A stretch of 64,000 nt of DNA from Psychromonas sp. CNPT3 (GCF_000153405.2 NC_020802.1:1-64000), one strand, 5' to 3'. Shown: positions 30,465 to 43,679, counted from the stretch's first letter. Numbers and translations: made by a program. The notes: a model not told the origin generated them from the letters alone.

Positions 30465-31115
30465 ATGCAAAAAATAATATTACCTACTCTTCTCTTAGCG
30501 ATGTCGAGTAGTGCTTTTAGTGCCGATAATACAGGATTTTATATCGGCACTGGCTATGGCTCTTTTAGTTATGATGCCACAGAAATAAAAATCGATGAAG
30601 TGGAGGAGTATCAAGCGATGGCAGGGATATCGAGCGCCCCACTGGAAAACTTAATAAAATCTACATCAGGAAACACGCTAAAAATTTATGCGGGTTATCA
30701 GTTTAACAATGTTTTTGCTTTAGAGGCAACCTACACGGATTACGGTACCTCTGAGGGTTACATAACCCATTTTGATAAATCGACAACGACTATAGAGCAA
30801 AATCCGACTTCACTTTCTGTGGCGATGAATATTGGCTATACCTTTAGATATGGTATTCGTCCCTTTGTCTTGCTGGGAGTATCTTCTGTTACCCTTAACA
30901 GTAGCGACGTATTCTTAGACTCTGCGGATGAGAGTTTCATTGCGATTAAATACGGCTTCGGTTTAGAATATTCCCCTCAATATTTACGTGGCGTACAATT
31001 ACGCGTCGCTTATGAAACGGATACTTATTTTGCCGAAATTGAAGGAAAGAATGACAGCAATATATACGCATTCCCTTTAAATTCCGTGTACGCAGGTATT
31101 TCATATAAGTTTTAA
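30465..31115 (+). CDS. Outer-membrane beta-barrel protein next to the APE cluster
   Basis: A 216-residue protein with a clear signal peptide (cleavage likely after SSAFSA) and alternating beta strands typical of an eight-stranded barrel. The N-terminal FYIGTGYGSFSYD and C-terminal VYAGISYKF end in an aromatic residue, the signal used by BamA. It resembles the OmpA/OmpW-like porin group. It shares a unit with apeB, so a role in placing or holding the pigment in the outer membrane is possible, but this is inference only. Confidence 0.8.
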   Translation: MQKIILPTLLLAMSSSAFSADNTGFYIGTGYGSFSYDATEIKIDEVEEYQAMAGISSAPLENLIKSTSGNTLKIYAGYQFNNVFALEATYTDYGTSEGYITHFDKSTTTIEQNPTSLSVAMNIGYTFRYGIRPFVLLGVSSVTLNSSDVFLDSADESFIAIKYGFGLEYSPQYLRGVQLRVAYETDTYFAEIEGKNDSNIYAFPLNSVYAGISYKF

Positions 31116-31150
31116 ATGCGTAATACCAAAGGTATTAATTTAAAATAATA

Positions 31151-31185
31151 AAAAAGCCTAATGTTTTACATTAGGATTTTTTTTT
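31151..31185 (+). terminator. Terminator after the apeB-OMP unit
   Basis: CCTAATG / CATTAGG stem with a 5-base loop, flanked by an A run and a T run, about 40 bases after the outer-membrane protein stop. The flanks make it usable from both sides. Confidence 0.85.
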
Positions 31186-31220
31186 GCCCATTATCATTTC
31201 TAAAAACATATAACAGGCAT

Positions 31221-31249
31221 AAAAAAAGCGACCCTTAGGTCGCTTTTTT
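31221..31249. terminator. Bidirectional terminator at the end of the atp operon
   Basis: AAAAAAGCGACC / GGTCGCTTTTTT is a perfect 12-base inverted repeat with a 4-base loop, 16 bases after the atpC stop (read leftward). Together with the neighbouring hairpin it separates the convergent atp and apeB-OMP transcripts. Confidence 0.9.
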
Positions 31250-31264
31250 CCGAAAGCTAAAATA

Positions 31265-31684
31265 TCATCTTCGGGTTAACTTAATTGTACGTAACTGTGC
31301 AACAGCTTGAGCAAGCTGAGCGCTAACAAGAACAAAATCAATATCCTTAGTAGGATTATCTAATTGCTCTTTGGCAATACGCGCTGCTTCTTCGGCTTTA
31401 GCCTGATCAAGATCTTCTGCTCGAATAGCCGTATCCGCTAAGATAGTGACACTACTCGGTTGCACCTCAAGAAACCCACCAGAGATATAAATGACTTCTT
31501 CAGCACCACCTTGCTTAACCAGTTTAATAACACCTGGTTTAATTGCAGTTAGTAGCGGGGTATGTCCTGGCATAATACCAAGTTCACCTTCTTGACCAGA
31601 TACTGATAAATGTGAAACACGCCCTGAAAACAGAGAGCCTTCTGCACTTACAACATCTAAATGAGTGGTCATTGCTTTAGTCAT
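31265..31684 (-). CDS. atpC: ATP synthase epsilon subunit
   Basis: The epsilon subunit of F1 couples rotation and inhibits ATP hydrolysis. 139 residues, as in E. coli, with [40 protein letters not shown] and LADTAIR. A strong GGAGGT site lies five bases before the ATG at 31684, deciding for this start over the internal Met5. Last gene of the atp operon. Confidence 0.98.
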   Translation of the reverse strand: MTKAMTTHLDVVSAEGSLFSGRVSHLSVSGQEGELGIMPGHTPLLTAIKPGVIKLVKQGGAEEVIYISGGFLEVQPSSVTILADTAIRAEDLDQAKAEEAARIAKEQLDNPTKDIDFVLVSAQLAQAVAQLRTIKLTRR

Positions 31685-31699
31685 AATTACCTCCAGCTA

Positions 31700-33115
<1,416 letters not shown>

Positions 33116-33127
33116 TTAAATTTATAA

Positions 33128-33991
33128 TTATACCGCAGCGGCACCACCACAAATCTCAGCAAGTTCCTGAGTAATTGCAGTTTGACGCGCTTTATTGGCA
33201 ACAAGTTGTAACTCATCAATCAAATCATTCGCATTGTCTGTCGCTGATTTCATAGCGATCATTCGAGAGACTTGCTCACAGGCTAAGTTCTCTACAACAC
33301 CTTGATATACTTGAGACTCTACATAGCGAATAAACAAAGCATCCAGCAATGTTTTGGCATCATCTTCGTAAAGATAATCCCAAAGATGCTTAGAAACTTC
33401 ATCACTTTCCACTTTAGGTAGAGGTAACAACTGACTAATTGTTGGCTCTTGTACCATCGTACTTATAAATTTATTATGTACTATATATAGGCTATCAAGT
33501 TTACCGTCATTGAAAGCATCTAACATTACTTTCACCGAACCGATTAAATCTTTAACGGCCGGCTTATCACCTAAGTGTGTAACTTGAGCAACAATGTTGG
33601 CACCTATACGAGAAAAGAAAGCGGTTGATTTAGACCCAATAAGCGCCAAATCAACTTCAATATCATTACCTGAATGTACTTTCATTTCGCTGATAAGTTT
33701 TTTAAACAAATTAATGTTTAAACCACCACATAAACCTCGATCGCTTGAAATTACAATATATCCAACACGCTTTATCTCTCTTTCGAGTACATAAGGGTGT
33801 TGATATTCAAGCCTACCAAGTGCAATATGACCAATCACGTCACGCATCGTTTTTGCATAAGCAAGCGTGCTATTCATGCGCTCTTGCGCACGTCGCATTT
33901 TAGATGCCGCAACCATTTCCATCGCACCAGTGATTTTTTGAGTGTTTTTAACACTCGCGATCTTATTTCTAATTTCTTTATCGCCGGCCAT
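33128..33991 (-). CDS. atpG: ATP synthase gamma subunit
   Basis: The central rotor stalk of F1. 287 residues (E. coli 287). The N-terminal [30 protein letters not shown] and the C-terminal [19 protein letters not shown] form the coiled coil inside the alpha3beta3 head. It lies in the standard position between atpA and atpD. Confidence 0.99.
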   Translation of the reverse strand: MAGDKEIRNKIASVKNTQKITGAMEMVAASKMRRAQERMNSTLAYAKTMRDVIGHIALGRLEYQHPYVLEREIKRVGYIVISSDRGLCGGLNINLFKKLISEMKVHSGNDIEVDLALIGSKSTAFFSRIGANIVAQVTHLGDKPAVKDLIGSVKVMLDAFNDGKLDSLYIVHNKFISTMVQEPTISQLLPLPKVESDEVSKHLWDYLYEDDAKTLLDALFIRYVESQVYQGVVENLACEQVSRMIAMKSATDNANDLIDELQLVANKARQTAITQELAEICGGAAAV

Positions 33992-34015
33992 CTCTAGCTC
34001 CTAATCAATGATTAA

Positions 34016-35557
34016 TTACCAGGTTTGCGTTGCAACGAAAGATTCTAAGATAGCGTTAAACTGTCCTTCGATCTCTTTATTGTAATCACCAGTTTCATTA
34101 ACACTCGCATAAAAATCAGCATGCTCATTTTTTACATAAGAAACTAAAGACGCTTCAAAATCTAAAACTTTATCAACATTAACGTTAGTTAAGAAGCCTT
34201 TTTCAGCAGCAAATAATGAAAGCGCTTGCTCAACAATAGACATAGGTGCGTATTGTTTTTGCTTCATTAGCTCAGTTACTTTTTTACCATGATCAAGCTG
34301 TCTACGCGTAATGTCATCAAGATCTGATGCAAACTGTGCAAAAGCCGCTAATTCACGATATTGTGCTAGTGCAGTACGAATACCACCGGCTAGTTTTTTA
34401 ATAACTTTACACTGCGCAGCACCACCAACACGTGATACAGAAATACCTGGATCAACCGCTGGGCGAATACCACTATTAAAGAGTTCAGTCGTTAAGAATA
34501 TCTGACCATCAGTGATAGAGATAACATTGGTAGGAACAAAGGCAGATACATCACCCGCTTGTGTTTCAATAATTGGTAATGCAGTCAAAGAGCCTGTTTT
34601 ACCTTTTACTTTACCTTTTGTAAACTTCTCTACATACGCAGCATTAACGCGTGATGCACGCTCTAATAAACGTGAATGTAAGTAGAAAACATCACCTGGG
34701 TATGCTTCACGACCGGGTGGACGTTTAAGCAACAATGAAATCTGACGATAAGCAACCGCTTGTTTAGATAAATCATCATATACGATAAGTGCATCTTCAC
34801 CGCGATCGCGGAAGTATTCACCCATCGAACAACCTGCATAAGGAGCAAGATACTGCAAGGCAGCCGCTTCTGATGCTGAGGCAACGACAACAATCGTATT
34901 TGCTAATGCGCCATGCTCTTCAAGTTTACGAACCACGTTGGCAATCGTTGATGATTTTTGACCAATCGCAACATAAACTGAATATAAACCAGTATTTTTT
35001 TGATTAATAATGGCATCAATTGCAATCGCAGTTTTACCTACCTGGCGATCGCCAATGATAAGTTCACGTTGACCACGACCGATTGGCACCATGGAATCAA
35101 TTGATTTCCAACCTGTTTGTACAGGTTGATCAACTGATTTACGATCAATAACGCCGGGAGCAATTACTTCAACTGGAGAGTAACCATCATGTTCGATTGG
35201 TCCTTTTCCATCAATTGGCTCACCCAGTGTATTAACCACACGGCCTAATAAACCTTTACCAACTGGAACTTCAAGAATACGACCCGTTGATTTTACTTTT
35301 TCACCCTCACGAAGATCTTTATAAGGGCCCATAACAACAGCACCTACAGAGTCACGCTCAAGGTTAAGTGCCATTGCAAAACTACCATTCGGTAATTCGA
35401 TCATCTCACCTTGCATACAGTCAGCAAGGCCATTTATACGAATAATACCATCGCTTACAGAAACGATTGTACCTTCATTTCGTGTTTCACTTACGGCTTC
35501 AAACTTTTCAATTCGTTGCTTAATAAGGTCACTTATTTCAGTGGAATTCAGTTGCAT
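34016..35557 (-). CDS. atpA: ATP synthase alpha subunit
   Basis: Non-catalytic nucleotide-binding F1 subunit, 513 residues as in E. coli. Walker A GDRQVGKT at 169-176, the segment [23 protein letters not shown] and the signature [22 protein letters not shown] with the arginine finger are all present. Confidence 0.99.
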   Translation of the reverse strand: MQLNSTEISDLIKQRIEKFEAVSETRNEGTIVSVSDGIIRINGLADCMQGEMIELPNGSFAMALNLERDSVGAVVMGPYKDLREGEKVKSTGRILEVPVGKGLLGRVVNTLGEPIDGKGPIEHDGYSPVEVIAPGVIDRKSVDQPVQTGWKSIDSMVPIGRGQRELIIGDRQVGKTAIAIDAIINQKNTGLYSVYVAIGQKSSTIANVVRKLEEHGALANTIVVVASASEAAALQYLAPYAGCSMGEYFRDRGEDALIVYDDLSKQAVAYRQISLLLKRPPGREAYPGDVFYLHSRLLERASRVNAAYVEKFTKGKVKGKTGSLTALPIIETQAGDVSAFVPTNVISITDGQIFLTTELFNSGIRPAVDPGISVSRVGGAAQCKVIKKLAGGIRTALAQYRELAAFAQFASDLDDITRRQLDHGKKVTELMKQKQYAPMSIVEQALSLFAAEKGFLTNVNVDKVLDFEASLVSYVKNEHADFYASVNETGDYNKEIEGQFNAILESFVATQTW

Positions 35558-35569
35558 GCCAATTTCCCA

Positions 35570-36103
35570 TTAGGATTGTAGAGTATTAAACAAACGATTT
35601 AGTTGACTTTTAGCGGTACTGTCAATAACTAAATCACCCGCAGTGATCATCATTCCAGTGATCAGCGTTTTATCAATACTACAATTAATATTTACTTTAA
35701 GAGCTAGACGTTTTTCAAGTGCTGCTATTAATTCTGTTTTTTGCTTTTTAGATAAAACATAAGCAGAGACAACATTAACGTCGATCTCTTTTTTGTTTTT
35801 TATTACTAAGTCATAAAACAGGGCAGTCACTGTAGGTAGCGCTGTTAAGCGTCCATTTTCAACCATTACATTTATTAAATTCTGAGCGTTTTTATCAAGT
35901 TGATCAGAACAAACTTCAATGAACAATTTACCTATTTCTTGTTTTGCTCTATCGCTTTTCAGAATTTCAGCCATTGTTGGATTTTCAACAATAGCAGACG
36001 CGAATACCAACATCTCATACCAAGTATCGATATTGTTATTTTCATTCGCAAATTCAAAAGCAGCTCTAGCATAAGGACGAGCTACAGTAGTCAATTCAGA
36101 CAT
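35570..36103 (-). CDS. atpH: ATP synthase delta subunit
   Basis: The delta subunit fixes the peripheral stalk to F1. 177 residues (E. coli 177) with the N-terminal VARPYARAAFEFA and the C-terminal ITGMMITAGDLVIDSTAKSQLNRL, both family signatures. Confidence 0.97.
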   Translation of the reverse strand: MSELTTVARPYARAAFEFANENNNIDTWYEMLVFASAIVENPTMAEILKSDRAKQEIGKLFIEVCSDQLDKNAQNLINVMVENGRLTALPTVTALFYDLVIKNKKEIDVNVVSAYVLSKKQKTELIAALEKRLALKVNINCSIDKTLITGMMITAGDLVIDSTAKSQLNRLFNTLQS

Positions 36104-36114
36104 TAGCGCGTTCC

Positions 36115-36585
36115 TTATAGTTCAGTTACCAATTTATCGATAATGTCGCTATTCGCATTTTTATCGATAGAATGTTTTATTATTTTTTCAGCACCAGCAA
36201 TAGCGAGGATCGTTACTTGTTGACGTAACTCTTCGCGAGCACGATTGCGTTCAGATTCAACTTCAGCTGTACCTTGCGTTATTATTTTTTGACGCTCGGT
36301 TTCACCTTCAGTTTTAGCTTCATCGACAATTTGTGCGCGACGTTTATTCGCTTGATCAATAATTTCAGCTGCTTGTACTTTCGCTTCTTTCAACTTATCT
36401 GTCGCTTTCGCTTGAGCAAGTTGAAGATCTTTTCCTGCACGCTCAGCTTGTGTTAAACCATCCGCAATTAATTTTTGACGCGCTTCAATTGCATCTAAAA
36501 GTGGAGGCCAAACAAACTTCATGCAGAACCAAACAAACATTATAAATGCTATTGCTTGGCCTAGTAGGGTTGCGTTTATATTCAC
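36115..36585 (-). CDS. atpF: ATP synthase b subunit
   Basis: Peripheral stalk of Fo. 156 residues as in E. coli: one N-terminal membrane helix ([20 protein letters not shown]) and a long charged coiled coil that dimerises and contacts delta. Confidence 0.98.
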   Translation of the reverse strand: MNINATLLGQAIAFIMFVWFCMKFVWPPLLDAIEARQKLIADGLTQAERAGKDLQLAQAKATDKLKEAKVQAAEIIDQANKRRAQIVDEAKTEGETERQKIITQGTAEVESERNRAREELRQQVTILAIAGAEKIIKHSIDKNANSDIIDKLVTEL

Positions 36586-36633
36586 CGCATTATCTCCCGT
36601 GTTTGCAAGTTAAAAAATACCAGAAGTAATTAT

Positions 36634-36897
<264 letters not shown>

Positions 36898-36922
36898 TTA
36901 GCACATAATAGTTTAATAAAAA

Positions 36923-38088
<1,166 letters not shown>

Positions 38089-38878
38089 TTCTATTTTCCT
38101 TTTATCTAAAAAAAGATACAGGCATTATATTCCAAATAAGTTAATAAAATACTTTTTTTTGGAATTAGCCCCTATCTAATACCGATAGAATATCAGCCTA
38201 CGCCAATTTAATACAATACAACCTCAACATAAATAAAAATTATTTTATTAATAAAAACTTTGAATTGAGATCACATATAAAACATTGAAAACGCTATTAA
38301 TGCTTATATTTAACACTAATACATTACCAACCATTTAACAAAATAATAACAACTTTTTATGTTGTTATTATTCAGTTTTTTAAAAAAACTTTTTGGCGTT
38401 TTTTAAAAAGTCCTTTTAACAGTGTCTAAGGTTAATAATAAAAACGACTACGCTTGTGAATATTTAATATATATTATGTAAATGTTAAAATTATTTAACA
38501 TATTTAAGCGCTTTACAAAATGTGTAAATAATTCGTTAAAAGTTCAAAAAAAAACACCGTTAAAATGCCGTTTAAATATATTATTTTTACTTTTAAAAAT
38601 GAAGCTATATTTTTATATTTACCCGAATTTTGTTATTAATATTATTTAAAAGCACTTTTAATCGATTAATAACAACGTTTAATTAAGGGTTAAATATAAC
38701 TCTATTTTAAAAAAAATGTGATTTGAGCCTGACTTATAACAAAACTTATATTAGTGTGGGTATTATTGGCACTATGAATGTCTCTTTTATACTGCCTAAA
38801 GCGCATCGTTTTTAGCAACGATCGTTCCTTTAACGCACTCATATATCTCGTTATATTTGAGTAGAATAGGATATTGCA
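38089..38878. other. AT-rich spacer between atpI and ravA
   Basis: About 790 bases with no convincing reading frame. The stretch 38140-38710 is extremely AT-rich, with many A and T runs and short inverted repeats of TTTTTAAAAA type around 38375-38420. Both the leftward atp and the rightward ravA promoters must lie here. It may be a curved, nucleoid-protein-bound region or the scar of lost genes. I see no RNA gene. Confidence 0.6.
38124..38129 (-). promoter_or_regulatory. Candidate -10 box of the atp operon promoter
   Basis: TATAAT on the - strand about 36 bases upstream of the atpI start, embedded in TTTGGAATATAATGCC. A convincing -35 is not visible, so this is a weak call based on position and the -10 match. 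Confidence 0.35.
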
Positions 38879-40510
38879 GTGAAAGTAATGAATAAAAATC
38901 AAGAATTAACGAAATCTCGTATTAATAACCTGATTAAAGCACTTTCTAACGGTATTTATGAACGTGAGCATACCATTCGATTATGTTTATTAGCTGCGCT
39001 CTCGGGTGAAAGTGTTTTTTTGTTGGGCCCTCCTGGTATCGCCAAAAGTCTGATCGCGAAACGACTTATTCAAGCGTTTGATAACGCCTCTTTTTTTGAT
39101 TACCTAATGACCAGTTTTTCAACACCTGAGGAAGTCTTTGGCCCTTTATCTATTAAAGAGTTAAAAGAAAACAGTAATTACATTCGCTTAACTAAAGGTT
39201 ATTTACCCACGGCTGATATCGTTTTTTTAGATGAAATTTGGAAAGCGGGTCCTGCTATATTAAATACATTATTAACGGTTATAAACGAACGAACCTTTAA
39301 AAATGGTCAACATATATCGCCTATTCCAATGCGTTTATTAATTACCGCATCTAATGAAACACCAGCAAAGAACAGTGGCTTAGATGCATTGTATGACCGT
39401 ATGTTAGTCCGAATTAACATCGATAGGATCAAAGAAAAGAAAAACTTCCAAGCCATGTTAATGAGTAAAAACACCTTATCTGAGATCCCCGCTTCATTAA
39501 CCATTTCCAATGAAGAGTTCTTTAATTGGCAAGAGCACATTAATGATGTGCAATTAAATCAAAGCGTCTTTGATTTAATATATGTTTTAAAAAATAAAAT
39601 TGAAAATATGGATGAAACGTCAGATTATAATAATGAACATCTGTATATATCCGATCGACGTTGGAAAAAATCAATTCGATTATTAAAAGCATGTGCCTTT
39701 TTTAATGGTAAAAACGAAATCAGTCCCTTAGATTTGTTAATTTTAACCGACTGTATTTGGGATACGCCAAATTCACGCCATAGCGTGCAAAAAATAATTG
39801 AAGATTTTGCAGCTAAAGATGCCTTTGGGCAGTTACAGATACAAAACAATATCGATAATATCTTAGAAAAATCAAATTTGATTAGGCAAGAAATGGTCAC
39901 CCATCTGTCAGAAAAAATGATCCTAAGCAGTGGCCGCTTAAAAGACAAATATCAGCTTAACGTAGAAAATTGTAAAGATTATTCGATGAATAATAAACCT
40001 ATGGTAAAACTCGTTTTATTAGAGATTAATCAGTCTGTTTCCGATATACATAATGGCGATAGTGAATACGTTTATATTAATAGTGATGAACTTAACAAAG
40101 CTATCCGTAATGGCAAAGGTGAAATTTATGGATACATAAACCGACAACCAAAAATTTGCCCTTTAATGTTTGAGATCGATGCTAAAAACAATTTAATCAT
40201 TAAAGATACAAGCAATAGAAGCATCCATGTTTGCTTAGCAAAAAAAGATACTAAACAACTTTCAAAATTGCAAAATTGGCAACACTCTGCCTCATTACTT
40301 GAGCAAGAGTTACGACAAACACAGCAATTAATAAAAACTGCCAATGCGCAATTCCATAGTAATCTACCGCATAATTTTATTGAAAAATCATTAATATTAC
40401 ATACCGATGCTAGTTTTATAACGCTTTCTAAAAATATAGAACAACTGGAAATAGATATGCATAACAATACACAACGTATTTTAAATATAAATAGTGACTT
40501 CCAATGCTAA
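38879..40510 (+). CDS. ravA: MoxR-family AAA+ ATPase RavA
   Basis: RavA is a hexameric AAA+ ATPase that works with ViaA; in E. coli it interacts with LdcI and with respiratory complexes. The 543 residues (E. coli 498) have GIYEREHTIRLCLLAALSGESVFLLGPPGIAKSLIA-type N-terminus with Walker A at 50-57, Walker B VFLDEIWKAGPAIL, the sensor segment LITASNE and YISDRRWKK. The C-terminal discontinuous 'triple-helical/LARA' part is more divergent and longer. The frame starts with GTG at 38879, with a nearby GGA; the ATG at 38888 is an alternative. It overlaps viaA by 7 bases. Confidence 0.95.
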   Translation: MKVMNKNQELTKSRINNLIKALSNGIYEREHTIRLCLLAALSGESVFLLGPPGIAKSLIAKRLIQAFDNASFFDYLMTSFSTPEEVFGPLSIKELKENSNYIRLTKGYLPTADIVFLDEIWKAGPAILNTLLTVINERTFKNGQHISPIPMRLLITASNETPAKNSGLDALYDRMLVRINIDRIKEKKNFQAMLMSKNTLSEIPASLTISNEEFFNWQEHINDVQLNQSVFDLIYVLKNKIENMDETSDYNNEHLYISDRRWKKSIRLLKACAFFNGKNEISPLDLLILTDCIWDTPNSRHSVQKIIEDFAAKDAFGQLQIQNNIDNILEKSNLIRQEMVTHLSEKMILSSGRLKDKYQLNVENCKDYSMNNKPMVKLVLLEINQSVSDIHNGDSEYVYINSDELNKAIRNGKGEIYGYINRQPKICPLMFEIDAKNNLIIKDTSNRSIHVCLAKKDTKQLSKLQNWQHSASLLEQELRQTQQLIKTANAQFHSNLPHNFIEKSLILHTDASFITLSKNIEQLEIDMHNNTQRILNINSDFQC

Positions 40511-41943
40511 ACCCTATGGAAGATATTGAATTAGCGATTTCGGTTATTGATTCAGGGATCATTGAACATATCACCGCAGAGATAATGGCAATACCCTGTA
40601 TTATGGCTACGAGTGAGACCTTAGGTTCATCGCTGAGCAAGCATTTATCTTTATGGAAAAATAAAGTTAAAAAGAAAATTTTATCAGAGCCTATCGCACT
40701 CTCCTTAAGTAAAGAAATTGAATATTTTAATCAAGTACAACTTTATTCAGAAGAATATTTTTTTAATCATATTAAAAAAATTATTAATGATACCCGTGTT
40801 AATTCGTTGTTTAAAAAGCAAGCGTTAAAGTTGCTAAATAACAACACACATAATTCTCTCTTTAGAGATCACTTTTTTGATCATTGGAATCAAAGTATCT
40901 TTTCTGCTTTGCAGAAAACACAAATAGATTCCTTACTAAAAGAGAAGCAGAAATTATTAAAAGACTTATACCAACGACAAGAGACTATCTCTAAACTCAC
41001 AGAAATAGATGCCAATATCAACCCACAAAACTCCATGCGCTTATGGGATATGGCAAAAGCGAAATTAACCAAAATTAATGTTCAAACATTAAAAAGAACC
41101 GCTAAATTACTCTCTAAGCACAGTGAATTACAAAAAATTGCAGATCAATTAGGGCGAATGGCGAACCAACATGACGATCCTTGTTTAAATCGCACAGAAG
41201 TTCACAGCAGAAGGATAAAAGAAAGTACATCACCATTCACCGGTGATATTGTTGGTATTAAGCAAAGCGCTGACTTAGAGCGTCTTTTACCCATAGAGTT
41301 GATGTTTTTATCAGATTCGGAATTAGATGTATTGTTCTATAAAAACTTAATAGAGAAGCGCTTATCAACCTATCAACAACAAAATAAACACAATGAATTT
41401 GAGCAAATAACGCAATTTAAGCAGCAACCTAAAAAAGCAGAACAAGACAAAGGGCCTTTTATTATTGCCATCGATGCATCTGGCTCTATGATGGGAAGCG
41501 CCGAAAAATGCGCCAAAGCATTTGCTTATGGGTTAATGAAAATTGCACTCGCACAAAACAGAGAATGTTATGTGATCTTATTTTCAGCACAACAAATTAC
41601 TTATGAATTAAGTAATCAACATGGCTTGTCTGAAATTTTAAACTTTTTATCGTATAGTTTTCATGGTGGGACTGATTTAACATCGGTATTGGAAAGTGCA
41701 TTTAAGGTAATGGAAACAGAAAAGTATAAAAATGCAGATTTAATTGTTATTTCAGACTTTATTACGCCTCCAATGTCATCAAAAACAATTGATAAACTCA
41801 ATAAACTTAAAGAAAAGAGCAATCGATTCCATGCTTTAAGTTTATCGCGTTATCAAAATACGGAGGTACTCGCTCTCTTTGATAAAAATTGGCAATATAA
41901 TCCGTCAAAACTCGCTAATATTAAGCGTTTTTTCCATACTTAG
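40504..41943 (+). CDS. viaA: VWA-domain protein ViaA
   Basis: The partner of RavA. 479 residues (E. coli 483). The N-terminal half is helical with SMRLWDMA and LQKIADQLGRMA. The C-terminal von Willebrand A domain has the MIDAS motif D-x-S-G-S (AIDASGSMMGS), the threonine of FHGGTDL and VISDFI. ATGCTAA start-stop overlap with ravA shows coupling. Its stop is only three bases from the convergent parB stop. Confidence 0.95.
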   Translation: MLNPMEDIELAISVIDSGIIEHITAEIMAIPCIMATSETLGSSLSKHLSLWKNKVKKKILSEPIALSLSKEIEYFNQVQLYSEEYFFNHIKKIINDTRVNSLFKKQALKLLNNNTHNSLFRDHFFDHWNQSIFSALQKTQIDSLLKEKQKLLKDLYQRQETISKLTEIDANINPQNSMRLWDMAKAKLTKINVQTLKRTAKLLSKHSELQKIADQLGRMANQHDDPCLNRTEVHSRRIKESTSPFTGDIVGIKQSADLERLLPIELMFLSDSELDVLFYKNLIEKRLSTYQQQNKHNEFEQITQFKQQPKKAEQDKGPFIIAIDASGSMMGSAEKCAKAFAYGLMKIALAQNRECYVILFSAQQITYELSNQHGLSEILNFLSYSFHGGTDLTSVLESAFKVMETEKYKNADLIVISDFITPPMSSKTIDKLNKLKEKSNRFHALSLSRYQNTEVLALFDKNWQYNPSKLANIKRFFHT

Positions 41944-41946
41944 CAG

Positions 41947-42858
41947 TTATTTTAATAACGCTAATATATCGTTTAATTTATCTGTTTTATCAAAGCTGAT
42001 CACTATTTTTCCACTGCCATTTTTGGCTTGAGAAAATACCACAGGCGTTCCAAGTTTACTTGATAAGGTTTCTGATATTGCCTGTATTTTAGGATCTGTT
42101 TTTAACAACTTCGGCGTGCTTTTGGGTACTTTTGGATCACTTGATTGCTTAACTAAGCGTTCAGTCTCTCTTACGGTTAAATTTTTATCTATAACCATAA
42201 ATGCAAGGCTTGCTTGTCGCTCATCATCACAACTGAGAAGTGCACGCGCATGACCCATTTCAATGTCGCCATTAGCGAGCATTTTCTGTACTGGCATCGA
42301 TAAATTATTTAAACGTAACAAGTTACTCACTGCAGTACGCGACTTACCAACCGCAACTGCGACATCTTGATGAGTAAGCGTAAATTCCTCTAATAAACGT
42401 TTATATGCAATCGCTTCTTCCATTGCATTTAAGTCTTCACGTTGAATATTTTCAATCAAAGCAATCGCAATAGCAGCATTATCTTGTACATTTTTAACTA
42501 AACAGGGGATGCTTTCCAATCCCACTATTTTAGCTGCACGCCAACGCCGCTCACCGGCAATTATCTCATAGTTTTGATGACCGGTTAGTCTAACTACGAG
42601 TGGCTGAATAATACCTTGGGCATGAATTGAACTTGCAAGCTCTTCTAATTTTTCAGTGCACATATGACGACGCGGTTGGTATTTTCCCGCCTGCAGAAGA
42701 TCTATATTTATATTCTGCAATTCACCTTGTGTACTTTCTACTATTTTCTGGGTTTTCTCTGCTTGAACATCATGAGATACTTGTTTTGAGCGACTTATAT
42801 TACTGCTACTAAGTAATGAATCTAAACCTTTACCTAAGCCTCTCTTTCTTCCTATCAT
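41947..42858 (-). CDS. parB: Chromosome partitioning protein ParB
   Basis: ParB binds parS and spreads using CTP. 303 residues with the N-terminal ParA-contact segment RKRGLGKGLDSLL (5-17), the CTP-binding GERRWRAA (102-109) and ENIQRED (135-141), a helix-turn-helix at about 161-181 (LTHQDVAVAVGKSRTAVSNLL) and a C-terminal dimerisation region. It overlaps parA by 4 bases. Its parS targets lie at 3691, 6669, 8108 and probably 19414. Confidence 0.98.
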   Translation of the reverse strand: MIGRKRGLGKGLDSLLSSSNISRSKQVSHDVQAEKTQKIVESTQGELQNINIDLLQAGKYQPRRHMCTEKLEELASSIHAQGIIQPLVVRLTGHQNYEIIAGERRWRAAKIVGLESIPCLVKNVQDNAAIAIALIENIQREDLNAMEEAIAYKRLLEEFTLTHQDVAVAVGKSRTAVSNLLRLNNLSMPVQKMLANGDIEMGHARALLSCDDERQASLAFMVIDKNLTVRETERLVKQSSDPKVPKSTPKLLKTDPKIQAISETLSSKLGTPVVFSQAKNGSGKIVISFDKTDKLNDILALLK

Positions 42859-43646
42859 GATGTTTCCTTATCTTCTTGTAATTGCTCTTCACGACGTAAA
42901 ATTTCACCCGCTAGGGCTAAATAGGCTTTAGCTCCGGTGGAATATTTATCATAATAAATAACGGGGGTGCCAAAACTCGGGGCTTCGGCTAAACGAACAT
43001 TACGAGGAATGATCGTACGATAAACCTTATTACCAAAATGCTTTTTAAGTTGATCTGAAACATCTGAAGATAAACGGTTACGAGGATCGTACATCGTGCG
43101 TAAGATCCCTTCTATTTTAAGATCCGCATTGATAACAGAAGCTATTTTAGTGATCGTATCGAGTAACGCCGTTAATCCTTCTAATGCGTAATATTCACAC
43201 TGCATTGGCACTAAAACAGAATCGGCTGCTGTCATCGCATTAACCGTCAACATATTTAAAGAGGGTGGACAGTCAATAAAAATATAATCATATTGATCTT
43301 TATAAGGGGCTAACGCACTACGTAAACGTGTTTCTCTTGAAAAAAAGCTCATTAGCTTAACTTCTGCAGCGGTAACATCACTGTTGGCAGCCACTAAATG
43401 AAAGCCACCTGATGTTTCTTTTTCAATGACCTGATCTAAAGGTAAATCGTCAATTAATAAATCATAAGCAGTATGAGCAACCTCATACTTATCAATATTA
43501 GATCCCATGGTTGCATTACCTTGAGGATCTAAATCAATGACTAATACTTTACGCTTAGTAGCCGCCATTGAAGCTGCTAAATTAACGCAAGTAGTCGTTT
43601 TACCTACACCACCTTTTTGGTTGGCTATTGCAATTATTTTACCCAC
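42855..43646 (-). CDS. parA: Chromosome partitioning ATPase ParA
   Basis: Walker-type ATPase that moves ParB-parS complexes. 263 residues with the deviant Walker A KGGVGKTT at 11-18, Walker A' DLDPQGNAT and FIDCPPSLNMLT. Chromosomal ParA (Soj-like) without the extra N-terminal DNA-binding domain of plasmid P1-type ParA. It lies between rsmG and parB, the usual place near oriC. Confidence 0.98.
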   Translation of the reverse strand: MGKIIAIANQKGGVGKTTTCVNLAASMAATKRKVLVIDLDPQGNATMGSNIDKYEVAHTAYDLLIDDLPLDQVIEKETSGGFHLVAANSDVTAAEVKLMSFFSRETRLRSALAPYKDQYDYIFIDCPPSLNMLTVNAMTAADSVLVPMQCEYYALEGLTALLDTITKIASVINADLKIEGILRTMYDPRNRLSSDVSDQLKKHFGNKVYRTIIPRNVRLAEAPSFGTPVIYYDKYSTGAKAYLALAGEILRREEQLQEDKETS

Positions 43647-43679
43647 AAAGATCTACTCTATATTGATGATAATGGAAAT

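Noticed and set aside
13574..31115. APE cluster as a recent genomic island
   Set aside because: No integrase, transposase, tRNA target or flanking direct repeat was seen, and codon and base use look like the neighbours by eye.
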